In this document: piece after piece, positions 1 to 12,100 of the stretch
Layout of the letters: each line of letters begins with the position of its first letter
How positions within the stretch are numbered: the stretch's first letter is position 1
DNA from: Omphiscola glabra
Lineage: Eukaryota; Mollusca; Gastropoda; Lymnaeidae
Direction of reading: 5' to 3'
Assembly (NCBI GenBank): GCA_964017045.1
Contig: OZ024807.1
Location: 8,289,481 to 8,353,480 of the forward strand
DNA: 64,000 nucleotides
Program-made: the position numbers and the translations under genes
Notes under the pieces: generated by a model
Told to the model about the DNA's origin: nothing
Database searches by the model: none
What the model saw: the letters and a program-made list of their open reading frames with translations, nothing else

Positions 1-1160
1 TACAAATTCGTCTTTCTTCACTGTTCAGGGCAAGACATCTAGTGGACCTGGGGCTACCCATTAACTTAGTCTCCTCGGTGACTTCCTGCAACTAAAAAAA
101 ATATTCGCTATTTCGGAACGAATTTTTTTTAGAATTTGACATAATTTACCGTGCTTAACCCTGAATTCAGCAAGGTAACAGAGAATCCGAAAAGTTTTAG
201 AATCACTGTAAGAGACAGTGCAATTTATCTTCACCCCCCCCCCCCCCCCGGGGGCCGCCTTTTTTATATAAATATATTCAATAAGATATTTATAACTCAC
301 GTTTAAAAAAAAAATCACAATAATATATGATGGGAAGTTAAAAAATTGCTTAACAAATGTTTTTGTTTTTTTTAACTATACTTCCCACTGAATTATCTTC
401 ACCTTGATTCGTCGGAAAATCGTGGTTTCTTTCATTGCCGAAAACAAAAAAAAATACTATCATTTATTTTCAATTGCTTTATTGCGATGGCAAAAAATGT
501 CATCCTTGTAACATTTGAAACTCAAATTAAGCTAAAAAAAAATAGCAATGGAAACGAAAGTTGTGGAACTGCGTTCACCGAATGGTGGTACGCGGGCCGG
601 CATCGGTCCGCGAGCCTTAGAGTGTCGGTCAGCACACTGTAAATATTGATGGTTTAAAAGAAAGAAGGGGGGGGGGGGGAAGAAATAATCATCATCGTGT
701 CCCTTAGGCTTTGGACCGTTGGGGCGCCACAGCTGACATGAAAACTATCCTCCATTCCTCTCTGTCTGCTGCACTAGTTTTAGTCTCGTCCACTCTTTAT
801 AGTGTTATCTTCCCATCTTTTTCCCCGTCTTCCTCTTCTTCTCCCTCCTCTAGTTGTGCCCTGCATGATTTCTTTGGCGAGCCCTTGTTTTCTTATCAAG
901 TGGCCATACTAGTAAATATACTCAATAAATCTGGCTCCGGTCCCTGGTGAAAGTTCGAAACATGTCCACCGGTCAGTCGAACTTAAAAGTATGAGGAAGC
1001 ACTGTTAGAAACGATGAGCAGGGTCAAGGTCGACCTGGGACTGTTGACCGATTTTTATTTAATTGACAAGATGTTGTTTTTTTTTCCATTTTGTTTCTTA
1101 CATCCCCTGTTAAGCGAGACAATTATCTATTTACACATTTCGCTTGTACAACCGGCAACA
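1..1160. other. No gene seen; homopolymer runs
   Basis: Contains a poly-C run at about 234-249 with GGGGG beside it, a poly-G run at about 667-679 and many A/T runs. Open frames are short and low-complexity. Confidence 0.6.
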
Positions 1161-1166
1161 CTTCAA

Positions 1167-1428
1167 CAACGTCATTAATACATGGTACATCACCTGGCCA
1201 TGTTTCGACAACGTCATTAATACATGGTACATCACCTGGCCATGTTTCGACAACGTCATTAATACATGGTACATCACCTGGCCATGTTTCGACAACGTCA
1301 TTAATACATGGTACATCACCTGGCCATGTTTCGACAACGTCATCAATACATGGTACATCACCTGGCCATGTTTCGACAACGTCATCAATACATGGTACAT
1401 CACCTGGCCATGTTTCGACAACGTCATA
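1167..1428. repeat. 42-bp minisatellite, about 6 copies
   Basis: The unit contains ATTAATACATGGTACATC and CCTGGCCATGTTTCGAC. Copies are nearly identical (ATTAAT or ATCAAT). A unit length divisible by three keeps several frames open on both strands; those ORFs are not genes. Confidence 0.95.
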
Positions 1429-1564
1429 CAATATTTCTTCATTAGTAATATTCTTTATTTATTTTTGGCAGCGCCGCGCTCCTATTGGTTCCAACAGAAA
1501 AAAAATTCACACCCGTACGATTCATAAAAACGCTAATAATATTGAAAAGGCAACTGATTTGCTG

Positions 1565-1757
1565 CAGTGGCGTAGCGAGCTTAACTCGCGCCCGGGGCAC
1601 AATACCTTTTTAGCGCCCCCCCCCCCAATACCTTTTTAGCGCCCCCCCTATTCGAAAACCATACAATATTATAGTAAAATATACCATTTGGCGCCCCTTT
1701 GTGAGTAGCGCCCGGGGCATGATGCCCCCTTGCCCCCCCCCCCTCACTACGCCACTG
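1565..1757 (+). mobile_element. MITE with CAGTGGCGTAG ends and perfect 8-bp duplication (copy 1)
   Basis: It begins CAGTGGCGTAGCGAGC and ends CTCACTACGCCACTG, so the ends are inverted repeats. Both flanks are ATTTGCTG. The interior has GCGCCCGGGGC near each end and repeated TACCTTTTTAGCGCCCCC blocks. The 8-bp duplication fits hAT; the superfamily is not certain. Confidence 0.8.
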
Positions 1758-2415
1758 ATTTGCTGGGTCTTCCTACCACGCCTGTTTAAAGACCCCTGAT
1801 TTATACCGTCCTGCACGTGGCTTGTAATTTCAAAACCTGAACTTCTTTAGTATTGCTCGAAACCTTGCACCACACTCAGGAAGCCGTCAATCGCTGGTAT
1901 GGAGAAGACAACAAAAAAAGTGTGTGGGGGGGGAGGGGGGGCGCGAGGAAATACAGAAAGGGGGTGGTGATAAAGATTGGTACACTGCAGTTTATTTATT
2001 TTCCTAGAATCCAACCCTACGCCACTCTACTTGTCTAATCCATTCTCTTCCACACTTATTTTATTCTTCTTAGCAACTCCACCCCCCCCCCCCACCCTTT
2101 CCATTCACTGTCCCCAACTCCAATCTTTTCTACAAGTGTATTTGCTGTTTATCAACATTCCATACTTACCTACCCCCGTCACTCCCAACGCCCCAACGCC
2201 TCGGGCTCGACCCATCTCTCCCCGTAGCTGCAACCGTCTTCAGTCCGTGAGAGGATATTCATTAGGAATGTAGATTTAATGCAGATAAAGTCAATTGAAG
2301 TTTTCTGCGCGAGTGGTCCTCACACGGGCGACAGCGGAATCGGACGTTTGTAGAGTTAACAGTGGAGAGGCTCGCTTTTCCGTGACGTTGCATTCTGGGT
2401 AGTCAGTCTTTAGAA

Positions 2416-2583
2416 CAAGGGTTCTCAACCTGTGGGTCGCGACTTATCGAGGGGGTCGCCTAAGACCATCGTAAAACACATATACTCTACAGTTTTGAAG
2501 TACCAGCGTAAATAATGGGGGGTCGCCACAACATGAGGAACTGTATAAAAGGGTCATGGCATTAGTAAGGTTGAGAACCACTG
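2416..2583 (-). mobile_element. SPIN-like hAT element (168 bp)
   Basis: It starts CAAGGGTTCTCAACC with GTGGGTCGCGAC and ends GGTTGAGAACCACTG. It is flanked by a perfect 8-bp duplication, CTTTAGAA. It is shorter than the 197-bp copies because part of the interior is missing. Confidence 0.87.
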
Positions 2584-3087
2584 CTTTAGAACATGGCGCT
2601 ATCGGACTAGATTCACTGAAAGAAATCCTTTTTTTTTTGTTGTTGTTGTTGTTATCTTTTTTACGCCATGGTAAGTTGAAATTTACTCTGTCGCCATCTT
2701 GGTGAAGACGGCTTTAGAGGCTGATGCACATCTTGCTTTGTGATTTACTGTGTCTTTATTCAATTCCGAGGTCCATCTTTTGTAGATGACACATATTCAG
2801 AAATTTGTAGGAAAATAATTTGTTCGAAGGAAGAGTGCTTGAAATCAAATTTGTTACGTGAAGATTTATTTACATAGTTGTTTTTTTTTTTCATTTTTAA
2901 AAGGAAGTTGCGACTCAAAAACGGGGAAATTTGAATTTTGTTCGAACGGAAATTTGTGGAACGGAAGTTTGTTCAGAATGACATGATGCAGGGGGGAAAA
3001 AAATCCGTTAGAATAAACTTCCCATGAAAAATTTCCCTTGGAGCAAAATTCATTCGTACAAATTTCCGGTAACCACTAATGCTGTCT

Positions 3088-3440
3088 TCAGAGGATGATG
3101 CCATCTGTCTTGGTGACGTAGTAGGCCGTCATCGGATTCCTTAGTCCATCGTTAGTAGCTCCAGAGGATGATGCCATCTGTCTTGGTGACGTAGTAGGCC
3201 GTCATCGGATTTCTTGGTCCATCGTTAGTAGCTCCAGAGGATGATGACATCTGTCTTGGTGACTAAGTATGCCGTCATCGGATTTCTCGGTCCATCGTTG
3301 GTAGCTCCAGAGGATGATGACATCTGTCTTGGTGACTAAGTATGCCGTCATCGGATTTCTTGGTCCATCGTTGGTAGCTCCAGAGGATGATGCCATCTGT
3401 CTTGGTGACTAAGTATGCCGTCATCGTATTCCTTGGTCTT
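3088..3440. repeat. 73-bp minisatellite, about 5 copies
   Basis: GAGGATGATG starts recur at 3091, 3164, 3237, 3310 and 3383, an exact 73-bp step. Units contain TCTGTCTTGGTGAC and GCCGTCATCGGAT. Confidence 0.93.
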
Positions 3441-3607
3441 TCTTCCGTAATGACATAGAGCAATGTTTGACAAACCTGAGCTTTGGTGAGGGGGGGGGGG
3501 AATCCCTTAGATCTCCGCCTGCACTTCTCAGGGGCTCCGCGAGTCATAAAGGTGGGGAACCAATGACGTAGTGTGTCTAGAGAAAACGTCATGGCGCCGC
3601 TTCCTTG

Positions 3608-3882
3608 GATGACGTAATGTATCTAGACTGAATGACGTAATGTATCTAGACTGAATGACGTAATGTATCTAGACTGAATGACGTAATGTATCTAGACTGA
3701 ATGACGTAATGTATCTAGACTGAATGACGTAATGTATCTAGACTGAATGACGTAATGTATCTAGACTGAATGACGTAATGTATCTAGACTGAATGACGTA
3801 ATGTATCTAGACTGAATGACGTAATGTATCTAGACTGAATGACATAATGTATCTAGACTGAATGACGTAATGTATCTAGACT
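3608..3882. repeat. 23-bp minisatellite, about 12 copies, each with TGACGTAA and TCTAGA
   Basis: The unit is TGAATGACGTAATG followed by TATCTAGAC. Copies are almost identical. Related GACGTA/TCTAGA pieces lie on both sides (3,565-3,600 and 4,085-4,150). Confidence 0.95.
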
Positions 3883-5687
3883 GTACGACGCGGTGAACTG
3901 CTTCTCTAACTTTTTCCCCCTGTGACGAAACGGAACTAATTTCCCCCATAGCAACATATGGGACAAATTTTAAAATATTGATTTTGATATATATATTTTT
4001 TTTTTTTTTTAAATCATCTCGAATGTACCATCTCTGAATCAAAATGGCGCGGTGGCCACTTCGAGCAGCACTTCCCTGGGAGTGTCTAGAGTGGATTGTC
4101 TTCAGAAGACGACGACGTAAGCCGTCTAGACGAGATGACGTCGTCCAGTCTGTAGTGCGTGATGCTATTGGTGGGATGGTCTAGGTCCAACGCAACTAAC
4201 GTTCAAAGGAACCACCCCATCTGCCGCACCCCTACCTTTATTTTTTCTCAACTGTTGAGTACTATGGGTTTCTTTCCTTGGTCATTTTCCATAGTTACGG
4301 GGGGGGGGGGGGACATATGAGATTATTGGGTCGTAGAAATACATTAGTGGGGCGTCTGACCGGGTTACCCAACAGATTATGTCGACGTTATACACAAGGT
4401 CAAACAACGTCACCAATACACATGTACTCCCGTGCTGTAAAAAAAAAATGATTGAACGAGATAACAAGGTGAACAACCCAAACCCCCCCCCTCACCAGAT
4501 ACCCCCCCCCCCCCTTTTTTCTGTTTGAAAGGGGCATGCTCTCAACAACGGAAGTAGTTTGAGTCAAGGGGTTGTCAAGGGGTGAGAGCCGTCGTCTTCT
4601 GGCGGGTGCGACTCGTGAGATGAGACGAATTGAAGATGAGTAGTCAAAAGTACTGCAGATTCGTGAGGTTAAGATCAAAGTTCGTGTATCAGGAGTCTGC
4701 GAACCGCGGGTAAATTTACCCCAACTGGGGTAAAATGTGAAAATATTGTTGGTGGTGTTAACGCAATAACTGTATCACAAGTGCGTTAATTTTAAAAAAA
4801 AGAGAGATTTTATATTTTCATTTTTTTGTTGTTGTTGTTGCAACTCTGCATGTCTGCATATGGCCAGTTGCGTATAGAACTGCACCCAACGTGCGATTAC
4901 TAAGTGGCTACTACGGTTACTACAGCTGGTATAACCTTACGTCTTGTTTTGCAAACGTCATTTTTCAATTTTTGATTAGTCGCCATTTACTTGATCTCGA
5001 TACTCAAAGATGACCAGAGCTGAAAATTTTTTTTTTTTAATTTTACATGATGAGGCAAAGAACTCATGAACAGGTTTTCAGAGAGAAAAAAAATGATTTT
5101 TTTTTTATGATGAAGAGAATTTTATTAATAAAGGTTGTCGTATTTATTTTATCACCGATAAGAGTTCTCTTGATGCGTACCGGATATCTTCTTCTTCTAT
5201 ATATTAAGGGCCCACGATCAATTTATTGATCATTATGGCTCCTATGAATGTAGATGGGATTTGCAATGTTTCTGTGCCTGGTGTTGATGAGGATATTTCA
5301 CTGGTTGCAAGAGTAACTGAGTGAGGGTATCATGCACTGGGGACTGGAACAGTGGACATATATTTGTTTGGCTGTAACGCTGAATCCATTCAGCGCGCAA
5401 AATGAAATTTCCAAGAAGTTAGCACTAATTGTGATACTTATGAAGTGTGTCACTTGAATGCATGTTGTGTCAAGTCACTTCAGAAGCATGGGTGGGGGTA
5501 GGGGGGGGGGAGTTGGGTTCACGCACTGCCGCCGCCATTTTTTTACGCGTTACTTCGAATACTTTTATAATTAAAATGGTACTCTTCGCACTTATAAGTT
5601 CAATCAACCATTTTGAATGTAATTATTCTTTGATTTTCTCCATTTCACATCTAAGTTGTAACATTGGCGTCAACAACAAAAAAAGTT
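3883..5687. other. No gene seen; poly-G/C and degenerate repeats
   Basis: Holds poly-G at about 4,300, poly-C at about 4,485 and 4,504, (GTT)n at about 4,828 and scattered GACGTA/TCTAGA pieces related to the 23-bp array. No exon-like block found on either strand. Confidence 0.55.
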
Positions 5688-5945
5688 TGGGTATATCACA
5701 AAAACCCCAGAGGAAAACAGCTCAAAGGCTGGCCTAGGCTTAGATGGATGGATGATGTGGAAAAATATCTACAACAGCTGGGAATCCAAGCACGGGAAAA
5801 GAAAAGCGTTGGTTATGTCTGAGTGGAAGGAAGTGGTGAGGCAGGCCGAAGCCCTACATGGGCTGTAGCGCCATAGGGATGGATGGATGGATGGGTGGGT
5901 GGGTGGATGGGTGGATGGATGGGTGGATGGATGATTGGATGGGTG
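5688..5945 (+). mobile_element. LINE 3' terminus with (GGAT)n tail
   Basis: The plus strand reads NPRGKQLKGWPRLRWMDDV, YLQQLGIQA, then after a frameshift [16 protein letters not shown] and a stop. This is the end of a non-LTR reverse transcriptase. GGAT/GGGT repeats follow from about 5,877 to 5,945 and may be its simple-repeat tail. Confidence 0.68.
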
Positions 5946-6659
5946 GACTAAAAGATGTGTCCCGATCCGTGTCATATATCTAAGCTTACCATAATGCCAA
6001 TGGATGAACCTGGAACCTTTGTATGAGAGCAGGCGTACGTGTTCTTAAAGGTAAGAGAAGGCCAACCCGCAGGGTGGCTACAGCGTTAAAGATGAGGATC
6101 ACATGTTGCTGGCTACGATGAGGATCACATGTTGCTGGCTACATATGGACGGTGGTCAATGCTGGATTGTAGTTTATAAGGTATTGGATGACAGATGTGG
6201 TCTGGTGATAGATGTGGTGTCATGTGGTGTGGGTTGAAAGAAGTGTTCCGGTCTGAGATGACAAGGTGTGGTCTGTTGTGGGACGACACATGAGGTCTGG
6301 TGTGGAATGATGGAATATGGTCCGGTTTCGGTGTGACACAAGTGTTTCTGTGCGGGGTGACAGGTGTGGTCTTAAGTAAGATGTAGTTCTGTTTTGAATT
6401 CGGATGCTGGTGTGGCATGATAGATTTTTCGTCTGGTGTGGCATGATAGATGAGGCTTTAACCACAGGCGCCATTTGTCTGCGTTCACGTCAACGCGACT
6501 GGCTCGCCGTAGCCCAATAAATATGGTTACGGTCAATCACAGTCAGCCACACTCAGCCATTACAAGCCTGCTGGAGGCGGGGGCTCTCACACTGCATGAC
6601 GGGAACCAGTGACCCTACTTTACAACAAGGAGATAACAGTTCGATACGGCCGCGAGTAG

Positions 6660-6834
6660 TAGTATCGCAACGCACAACAGGGACAAGTTAAATATAAATG
6701 TAGACCACAGTTGCAGTATAAATGTTACTGCAGATCACTGTTACGGTACAAATGTTACGGTAATACCACAGAAATAATCTAAATGACTAAATGTTACGGA
6801 GGATCACATTTACAGTATAAATAATACTTTAGAC
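6660..6834. repeat. Degenerate roughly 33-bp tandem array, left part
   Basis: Repeated ACGGTAGACCACAGTTACAG and TATAAATGTT segments with many changes. The array resumes at 7,685 after the hAT insertion. Confidence 0.7.
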
Positions 6835-7684
6835 CAGGGGTCACCAAACTACGGCCCTCGGGCAATAATATTAACATCACCACCATCATTACGAAAATGG
6901 TGTGGTGTTAATTTTATAGACTTTAATATTTAGAACCCCCCCCCCCCCAACCTCGTGGCAAACCCATACACAAAATCTCCCAAATCAACACCACCACCTT
7001 CCCCTGTCCGGGCAAGCTTAATATGGGTGCAACTTATGACTGTGAGTACACATTTTCAACCAAAAAAAATGAATTATGCGAAGTCAACACAACGAATGAG
7101 ATTGCCTTATGAACATTTGAAATCAATTCTCTTGTTTGGATGCAGCATTTCCAAACCAAACATTGATGATATCTTGCAAAGGAAATCGTCAGTTTCACCA
7201 ATCTCACTAAACTTCTTTTTGTTTTTTTGTTTTGCTGTTTAGTTTGTGAGATTGTCTGATGTAACCATCTTATTTGCTAATGTCGTCTTCTTTGATCACT
7301 TTTTTAGTAGGAAAATATGTTGGTTGTCTTTGTTGTTTTTTGTTGTTGTTGTTTTTTTTGTGTGTGCATTGGACGCCAGTCACCCAATTTTAACATGGAC
7401 TGATGTAACCATCTTTTTTGCTAATGTCGTCTTCTTTGATCACTTTTTTAGTAGATAAATATGTTGGTTGTCTTTGTTGTTTTTTGTTGTTGTTGTTTTT
7501 TTTTGTGTGTGCATTGGACGCCAGTCACCCAATTTTAACATGGAATACTAAACTTAATTTTTCGTCTTTTTTTCCACAGTGCTTTCGTTCTGACGTGCAA
7601 GTATTGTACATAATGAGCATACGGCCGCGCTCGTTATTTTGTCCGCTATCCGGCCCGCGGTGAAAAAAGGTTTGTGACCCCTTA
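6835..7684 (+). mobile_element. hAT element with decayed transposase C-terminus, inserted in a minisatellite
   Basis: The ends CAGGGGTCACCAAAC and GTTTGTGACCCCTT(A) form inverted repeats. The flanks CTTTAGAC and CATTAGAC are an 8-bp duplication with one mismatch. Around 7,027-7,170 the plus strand reads YDCEYTFST, then after a frameshift PYEHLKSILLFGCS and PNIDDILQRKS. This resembles the C-terminal dimerisation region of ZBED-like hAT transposases. Frame changes show it is dead. A roughly 165-bp block (about 7,245-7,405 and 7,400-7,545) is duplicated inside. The same degenerate tandem array occurs on both sides, so the element split it. Confidence 0.75.
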
Positions 7685-8005
7685 CATTAGACCATAGTTG
7701 CGTTTTAAATGTTACGGTATACCACAGTTACAGTGTAAATGTTATAGTAAAGCACAGTAACAGCATATAAATATTACGGTAGACCAAAGCTGCAGTATAT
7801 ACATGTTACGGTGGACCACAGTTACATTATAAATGACTACATTTACAGTACACATGTCACGGTAGATCGCAGTTACAGTATAAATATTACGTTAGACTAC
7901 AGTTACAGAGCACATGCTACGGTATATCACAGCTACAGTATACATATTACGTTAGACTACAGTTACAGTACACAGGATACGGTCGACCACAGTTACAGTA
8001 TAAGC
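7685..8005. repeat. Degenerate roughly 33-bp tandem array, right part, next to the GPCR exon B donor
   Basis: Same units as at 6.7 kb (CACAGTTACAGTATA, TGTTACGGTAGACC). The array stops about 20 bp short of the donor at 8024-8023 on the minus strand. Confidence 0.72.
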
Positions 8006-8024
8006 TTTGCACAGTTCCACTTAC

Positions 8025-9734
8025 CTAAGAACCCTACGGTGAAAGCGATGATGTACAGAACTATTAGGAATATGCTGAACGGCGTGTCGTGCTGGTACAG
8101 CAGGTCATCGGGTACATCCTGGAGAAAGGCCAATGACATTTGCTGAACCTGGAGGTTATTGCCACTTTACAGATCTGGCTTTACAGATCTGGCTTTACAG
8201 ATCTGGCTTTACAGATCTGGCTTTACAGAGCCACGGGAAGGAGCATCAACCGTCAAAGTTTGAGAATCATATTATGGAGATGTGGTGACACAGTACACAA
8301 TACTCATCTCATCGTAACACAATTAGCCAACAAGTGAAGAGCTACTACAGTGTTCCCCAACCTTTCGCGACCCCACCTGAGCACCTAAGAGATTTATATG
8401 ACCGCCCCCTCCCCCCACAAAAAATAATAATGAACTATAATAATAATAGTAATGATATTAATAATAATATTAATATAAATATCATAATAATCATAATAAT
8501 GATAATAATGATTGTGATCATGATGATAGTAATAATAATAATTAATTATAAAATTAATGATAATACAAATAATCTTGTCATATCTCGACATTCCGAGCTG
8601 TAGGATAAGGTTCACATTACTGAAACTATAGATGCATTTCAAACAAACAAATAATTAACAAACAAACAAACAATAACACTGGTCAATTTAAACAAGTTTC
8701 CACTCCAAGATTATCCCCACTACTTTTTTTAATGTAGACAGAATTTCAATCAAAGAGAAATAATGTCCTCCCCCTCCTCATCCTCATTCCCCCCACTCCC
8801 ACCCCGTGACTTTGTTGGTTTCAATGACTCGAGAGCTCAGTTCTTCTGAACTATAAAATAAACATACAATAAAAGATCTCTCTACGAGCGTCCTTGACGC
8901 CCAGACGAAAAAAGGAAAAAAAAGAATGAAAGAAATCGCTTAATGAAGCATTGGAAGACCGTCTGGCAGCTGCAAGACAAGGGACACTATTTAAGCTCCC
9001 CTTTTCAAGAGGGAGACAAGAAATATTCCACGTAACGCACATTTATCCCTCTTTTTTTATTAACTGGTGTTCGAAACGTCTTGATTTTCGGCATCACTAG
9101 ATTTTGGTACTCAGTGTGTGTCACCCTCCCCCACTCCGTTTCCCACCCCACCCTCCATACCCGCACCACCGAATAAGACCTCATCTAGTACCAAATCCCA
9201 CATCATCCTTTTGATATGTTAACATTTCCATATGCGTTGTCATTTTCGGAGCCGCCCTCTTCTCTCCCCCCCCCCCCGGTTGTGTCATCCGTTGCTATCT
9301 GCACAACCCACCTCCTTTTTTTTCGTTCGCAGACACTTATAGTCACGCCTCTGGGACACCTGGCTCTTACAACGTTAACAATTTAACGACAGAAATTCCT
9401 TCTTTCTAAATTCCTTCAACAATATTGTTGTGGACAGAAATCATGTTTTAAAATAAGTAGATCTAATTGTATAATATTCTTTTTACGGACTAAGAGCAAT
9501 TAAAACAACAACAACAAATAACAACAACAACAACTAAACGAAGAAATATTTTTATAGACTGAGACATTACCGCGTAGGAGTGGCCGCCATATTGAAATAT
9601 GGAGATGTTGTCTTCGCCATGGTTACTGTTCCGGTGGGCGGCCATTTTGCTGATGTTGTAGAAGACAATCACGGACTGCTCCGACATGGTGTCGGGCTCT
9701 GTTTGACCAGCCAGGTGAAGGATGGTCAGTCGTG
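8025..9734 (-). CDS. Partial class A (rhodopsin-like) GPCR: first two coding exons, ectodomain plus TM1
   Basis: Two minus-strand exons join in phase. Exon A (9734-9571) has acceptor TGCCAG and donor GCG|GTAATG. From the ATG at 9687 it encodes 39 residues, starting MSEQSVIVFYNISK and ending GGHSYA, with two N-glycosylation sequons (NIS, NIS). Exon B (8148-8025) has acceptor CTCCAG and donor TTAG|GTAAGT. It begins VQQMSLAFLQDVPDD and continues into the hydrophobic stretch FSIFLIVLYIIAFTVGFLG. A donor in the middle of a GN-type TM1 motif, no signal peptide and a short glycosylated N-terminus are typical of rhodopsin-family peptide receptors. TM2-7 are not seen in 1-8,000, so the receptor continues left of the window or in exons I missed. 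A 14-bp array ends 15 bp from the exon B acceptor, and a degenerate array reaches about 20 bp from its donor. Subfamily and ligand are unknown; the GPCR assignment is inference from exon structure and TM1. Confidence 0.66.
8165..8228. repeat. 14-bp array, about 4.5 copies, next to the GPCR exon B acceptor
   Basis: The unit TTACAGATCTGGCT is repeated without change. It begins about 15 bp upstream (minus strand) of the acceptor of exon B. Confidence 0.9.
8425..8672. repeat. AAT-rich and AAAC simple repeats inside the GPCR intron
   Basis: Imperfect (AAT)n from about 8,425 to 8,570, then AAACAAAC at about 8,640-8,672. A CAGTGTTCCCCAACC at 8,347 looks like one hAT end without a partner. Nothing else is recognisable in this intron up to exon A. 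Confidence 0.7.
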
Positions 9735-10140
9735 CTGGCAGTAGTTATTGTGGGCAGGGTGGGCACATACAAGGGGGGGGGAGGGCAGGGGTGACTTTTT
9801 GTTAGACAGGGAGTAGTAAGGGCATGGGTTAGTAATTAAATGGTGGACGTTCTCGGGTCTGATGTTGGGTACACAATGTACATGGGGCGGTGTACACTGA
9901 ATTCGATGATCGAACTGGTAGGCCGATATCTGGAAATAGGAAATACACTTTCTTTTAACAAACAAATGATAGCATATTTCGTACATATATTTAGAATTTT
10001 AGTTTTTTTTTCATGTAAACTTTTTTATTCAAATATTATTTTATTACTATCTATAACAGTCCACCAATATATTAAAAAAAAATAATTTGTAAAAAAAAAA
10101 GCTTTTTAAGGGTAAGAAGCTCAAAACATGACCAAAAAAT

Positions 10141-10141
<1 letters not shown>

Positions 10142-10171
<30 letters not shown>

Positions 10172-10560
10172 GTTTTTGTCACTCTCTCTCTCTCTCTCTC
10201 TCTGTCTCCTTATGTCGCTCTCTATGTATCTCTCTCACTGTCTATCTCTCACTGTGTCTCTCTCACCCTCGCTCTCTCTCTCTCTCTCTGTCTCCTTATG
10301 TCGCTCTCTATGTATCTCTCTCACTGTCTCTGTCCCTCTCTGTATCTCTCTCACCCTCGCTCTCTCTATCTCTCTCTCTCACTGTTTATCTCTTTGTCTC
10401 TCTCTCTCTCTCCCTCTGTCTATATATCTCTCTTGCTCTCTCTGCCCCACCTTTTTCTGTATCTCTAACACTCTCTCCCCCTCGCTCTCCCGCTCTCTCT
10501 CTCTCTCTCTCACTGTTTCTCTCTTTGTATTTCTCTCCGTCTCTCTCTGTCCCTCGTAAC
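10142..10560. repeat. (TC)n tract of about 420 bp, interrupted
   Basis: CT dinucleotides are broken by TATG, CACTG and CTGTC blocks, with a longer internal repeat (TCTCCTTATGTCGCTCTC twice). The open frames of Ser/Leu are artefacts. Confidence 0.93.
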
Positions 10561-11111
10561 TCTATCTCTCTTATGATCTCATTTAACGTGTATCTATTAT
10601 AAAACTCTACTTTTAATTTGTCATTGATCTGTTTACGTGCCTCACGGCTGTGGTTTCATATTTATTTACTGGCATCGATGTCACGGCTGCAAGCAGTCAG
10701 CCGTCCAGAGCCTGGGATCAACATGGAAAATTACAAAACCTGGGGTGGGCGGGGGGATGCTACAGCTGACCAATACCTTCAAATTCCCGGGGGGGGGGGG
10801 TATGTAGAGGAAAGGTTGGGGGTAGAGTCGAATAGCTTGAGCTTATATTGGCACTGACTAAGACCCTAGGGAATACCTACAGCAAGGGTCATGTCGCGGC
10901 CCGCGAAGCTTGGTCAAAGTACATAGCACAAAAAGACCATTACATCATGAGTCGTTCGTGTCATATATTTTTCGTATCCGGATAATTTGTTTGAAAGAAA
11001 TTTTTGTACGCGGAAAATCGATAGACGCATTATTTTGTTTTTACTATATAATATAGTGCGTTCAAAAAGAAATTTGACGCAAATATTCTCTTGTGATGCT
11101 GTAAAAAAGAT

Positions 11112-11290
11112 TCGACCAAATTTCCGTTCGATCAAATTTCCGTTCGATCGAATTTCCGTCGATCAAAATTTCAGTCGATCAAATTTCAGTCGATCGAATT
11201 TTCGTCGATCGAATTTCGGTCCATCAAATTTCCGTCGATCATATTTCCGTCGATCATATTTCCGTCCATCATATTTCCGTCGACCAATTT
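11112..11290. repeat. Degenerate 16-17-bp array (TTCCGTCGATCAAAT)
   Basis: About ten units with GATCAAATTTCCGT variants. Every unit holds GATC or a one-base variant of it. Confidence 0.85.
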
Positions 11291-11373
11291 GGAAAAATCT
11301 ACACAATTTCGAGGAATTCTTTACTAGGTGGTTCTGATTTAATCCCTGTATATGGGCCGGCAGCATTCCTAGC

Positions 11374-11445
11374 AGAGAGAGAGAGGGAGAGAGATGGAGA
11401 GGGAGAGAGAGAGTGAGAAAGAGAGAGAGAGAGAGAGAGTGAGAA

Positions 11446-11478
<33 letters not shown>

Positions 11479-11480
11479 GA
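11374..11480. repeat. (GA)n tract
   Basis: GAGAGA interrupted by single bases. A (TA)n of about 23 bp lies further on, at about 11,709. Confidence 0.9.
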
Positions 11481-11744
11481 TTGTTGCTATATTTCCTAAC
11501 ACATACGAGACGTTATATCATTGCACTATTGCACTCTTTATGTATGTGTGTAAATTAATATTTGTATTTTTCGCGGAGTGTATCTTTTTACTTGATGTAA
11601 GTTGATATATTTTTTTTTTTTGGTTCTATAATTTGACTTTGCATTTTTATAGAAATTTAAAAGTATAAGTAAATTTAATAGTGTTAATATATCTAGGTTT
11701 GATATATACATATATATATATATATATATATTGTTCGTAATAGT

Positions 11745-12100
11745 AGTAGTTTTATAAAGCGTGGTACCCCAGCCTAGGGCTGGGCTCACCACGCTGTACA
11801 TACAATTTAACAAAAATAATTATGACATTAAACATGAAAAATTATCATACAATAATTAAATAAAACAAAACAAATGTGCATTCACTCCAATCATTCCATA
11901 ACCATTTACATGTCAAGCCATGGGCGGCACCCAGCAGCATCGTTTATCGGTCAGAGGGGGGGGGGGGAATCAGTCAGAATAGTAGAGTTAAAAGAGATGT
12001 GTTTTGAGTGCAGTTTTGAAGGCTGTGATGGCTGTTATATTGCGGATGTGTGGGTGGAAGAAAACGCCATTGTTTGGAGGTCACAGAAAGCGAAGGATAT
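11745..12100 (-). mobile_element. LINE 3' end, same family as 39.3 kb
   Basis: The minus strand encodes [20 protein letters not shown] and then a UTR with CCAGCCCTAGGCTGGGGTACC. The C-terminal pattern is that of CR1-like reverse transcriptases. A poly-G run interrupts the UTR at about 11,956. Everything upstream of the last 30 or so codons is missing. Confidence 0.65.

Noticed and set aside
10128..10559. 143-codon Ser/Leu-rich membrane-like ORF
   Set aside because: It is a (TC)n tract; hydrophobicity follows from CTC/TCT codons.
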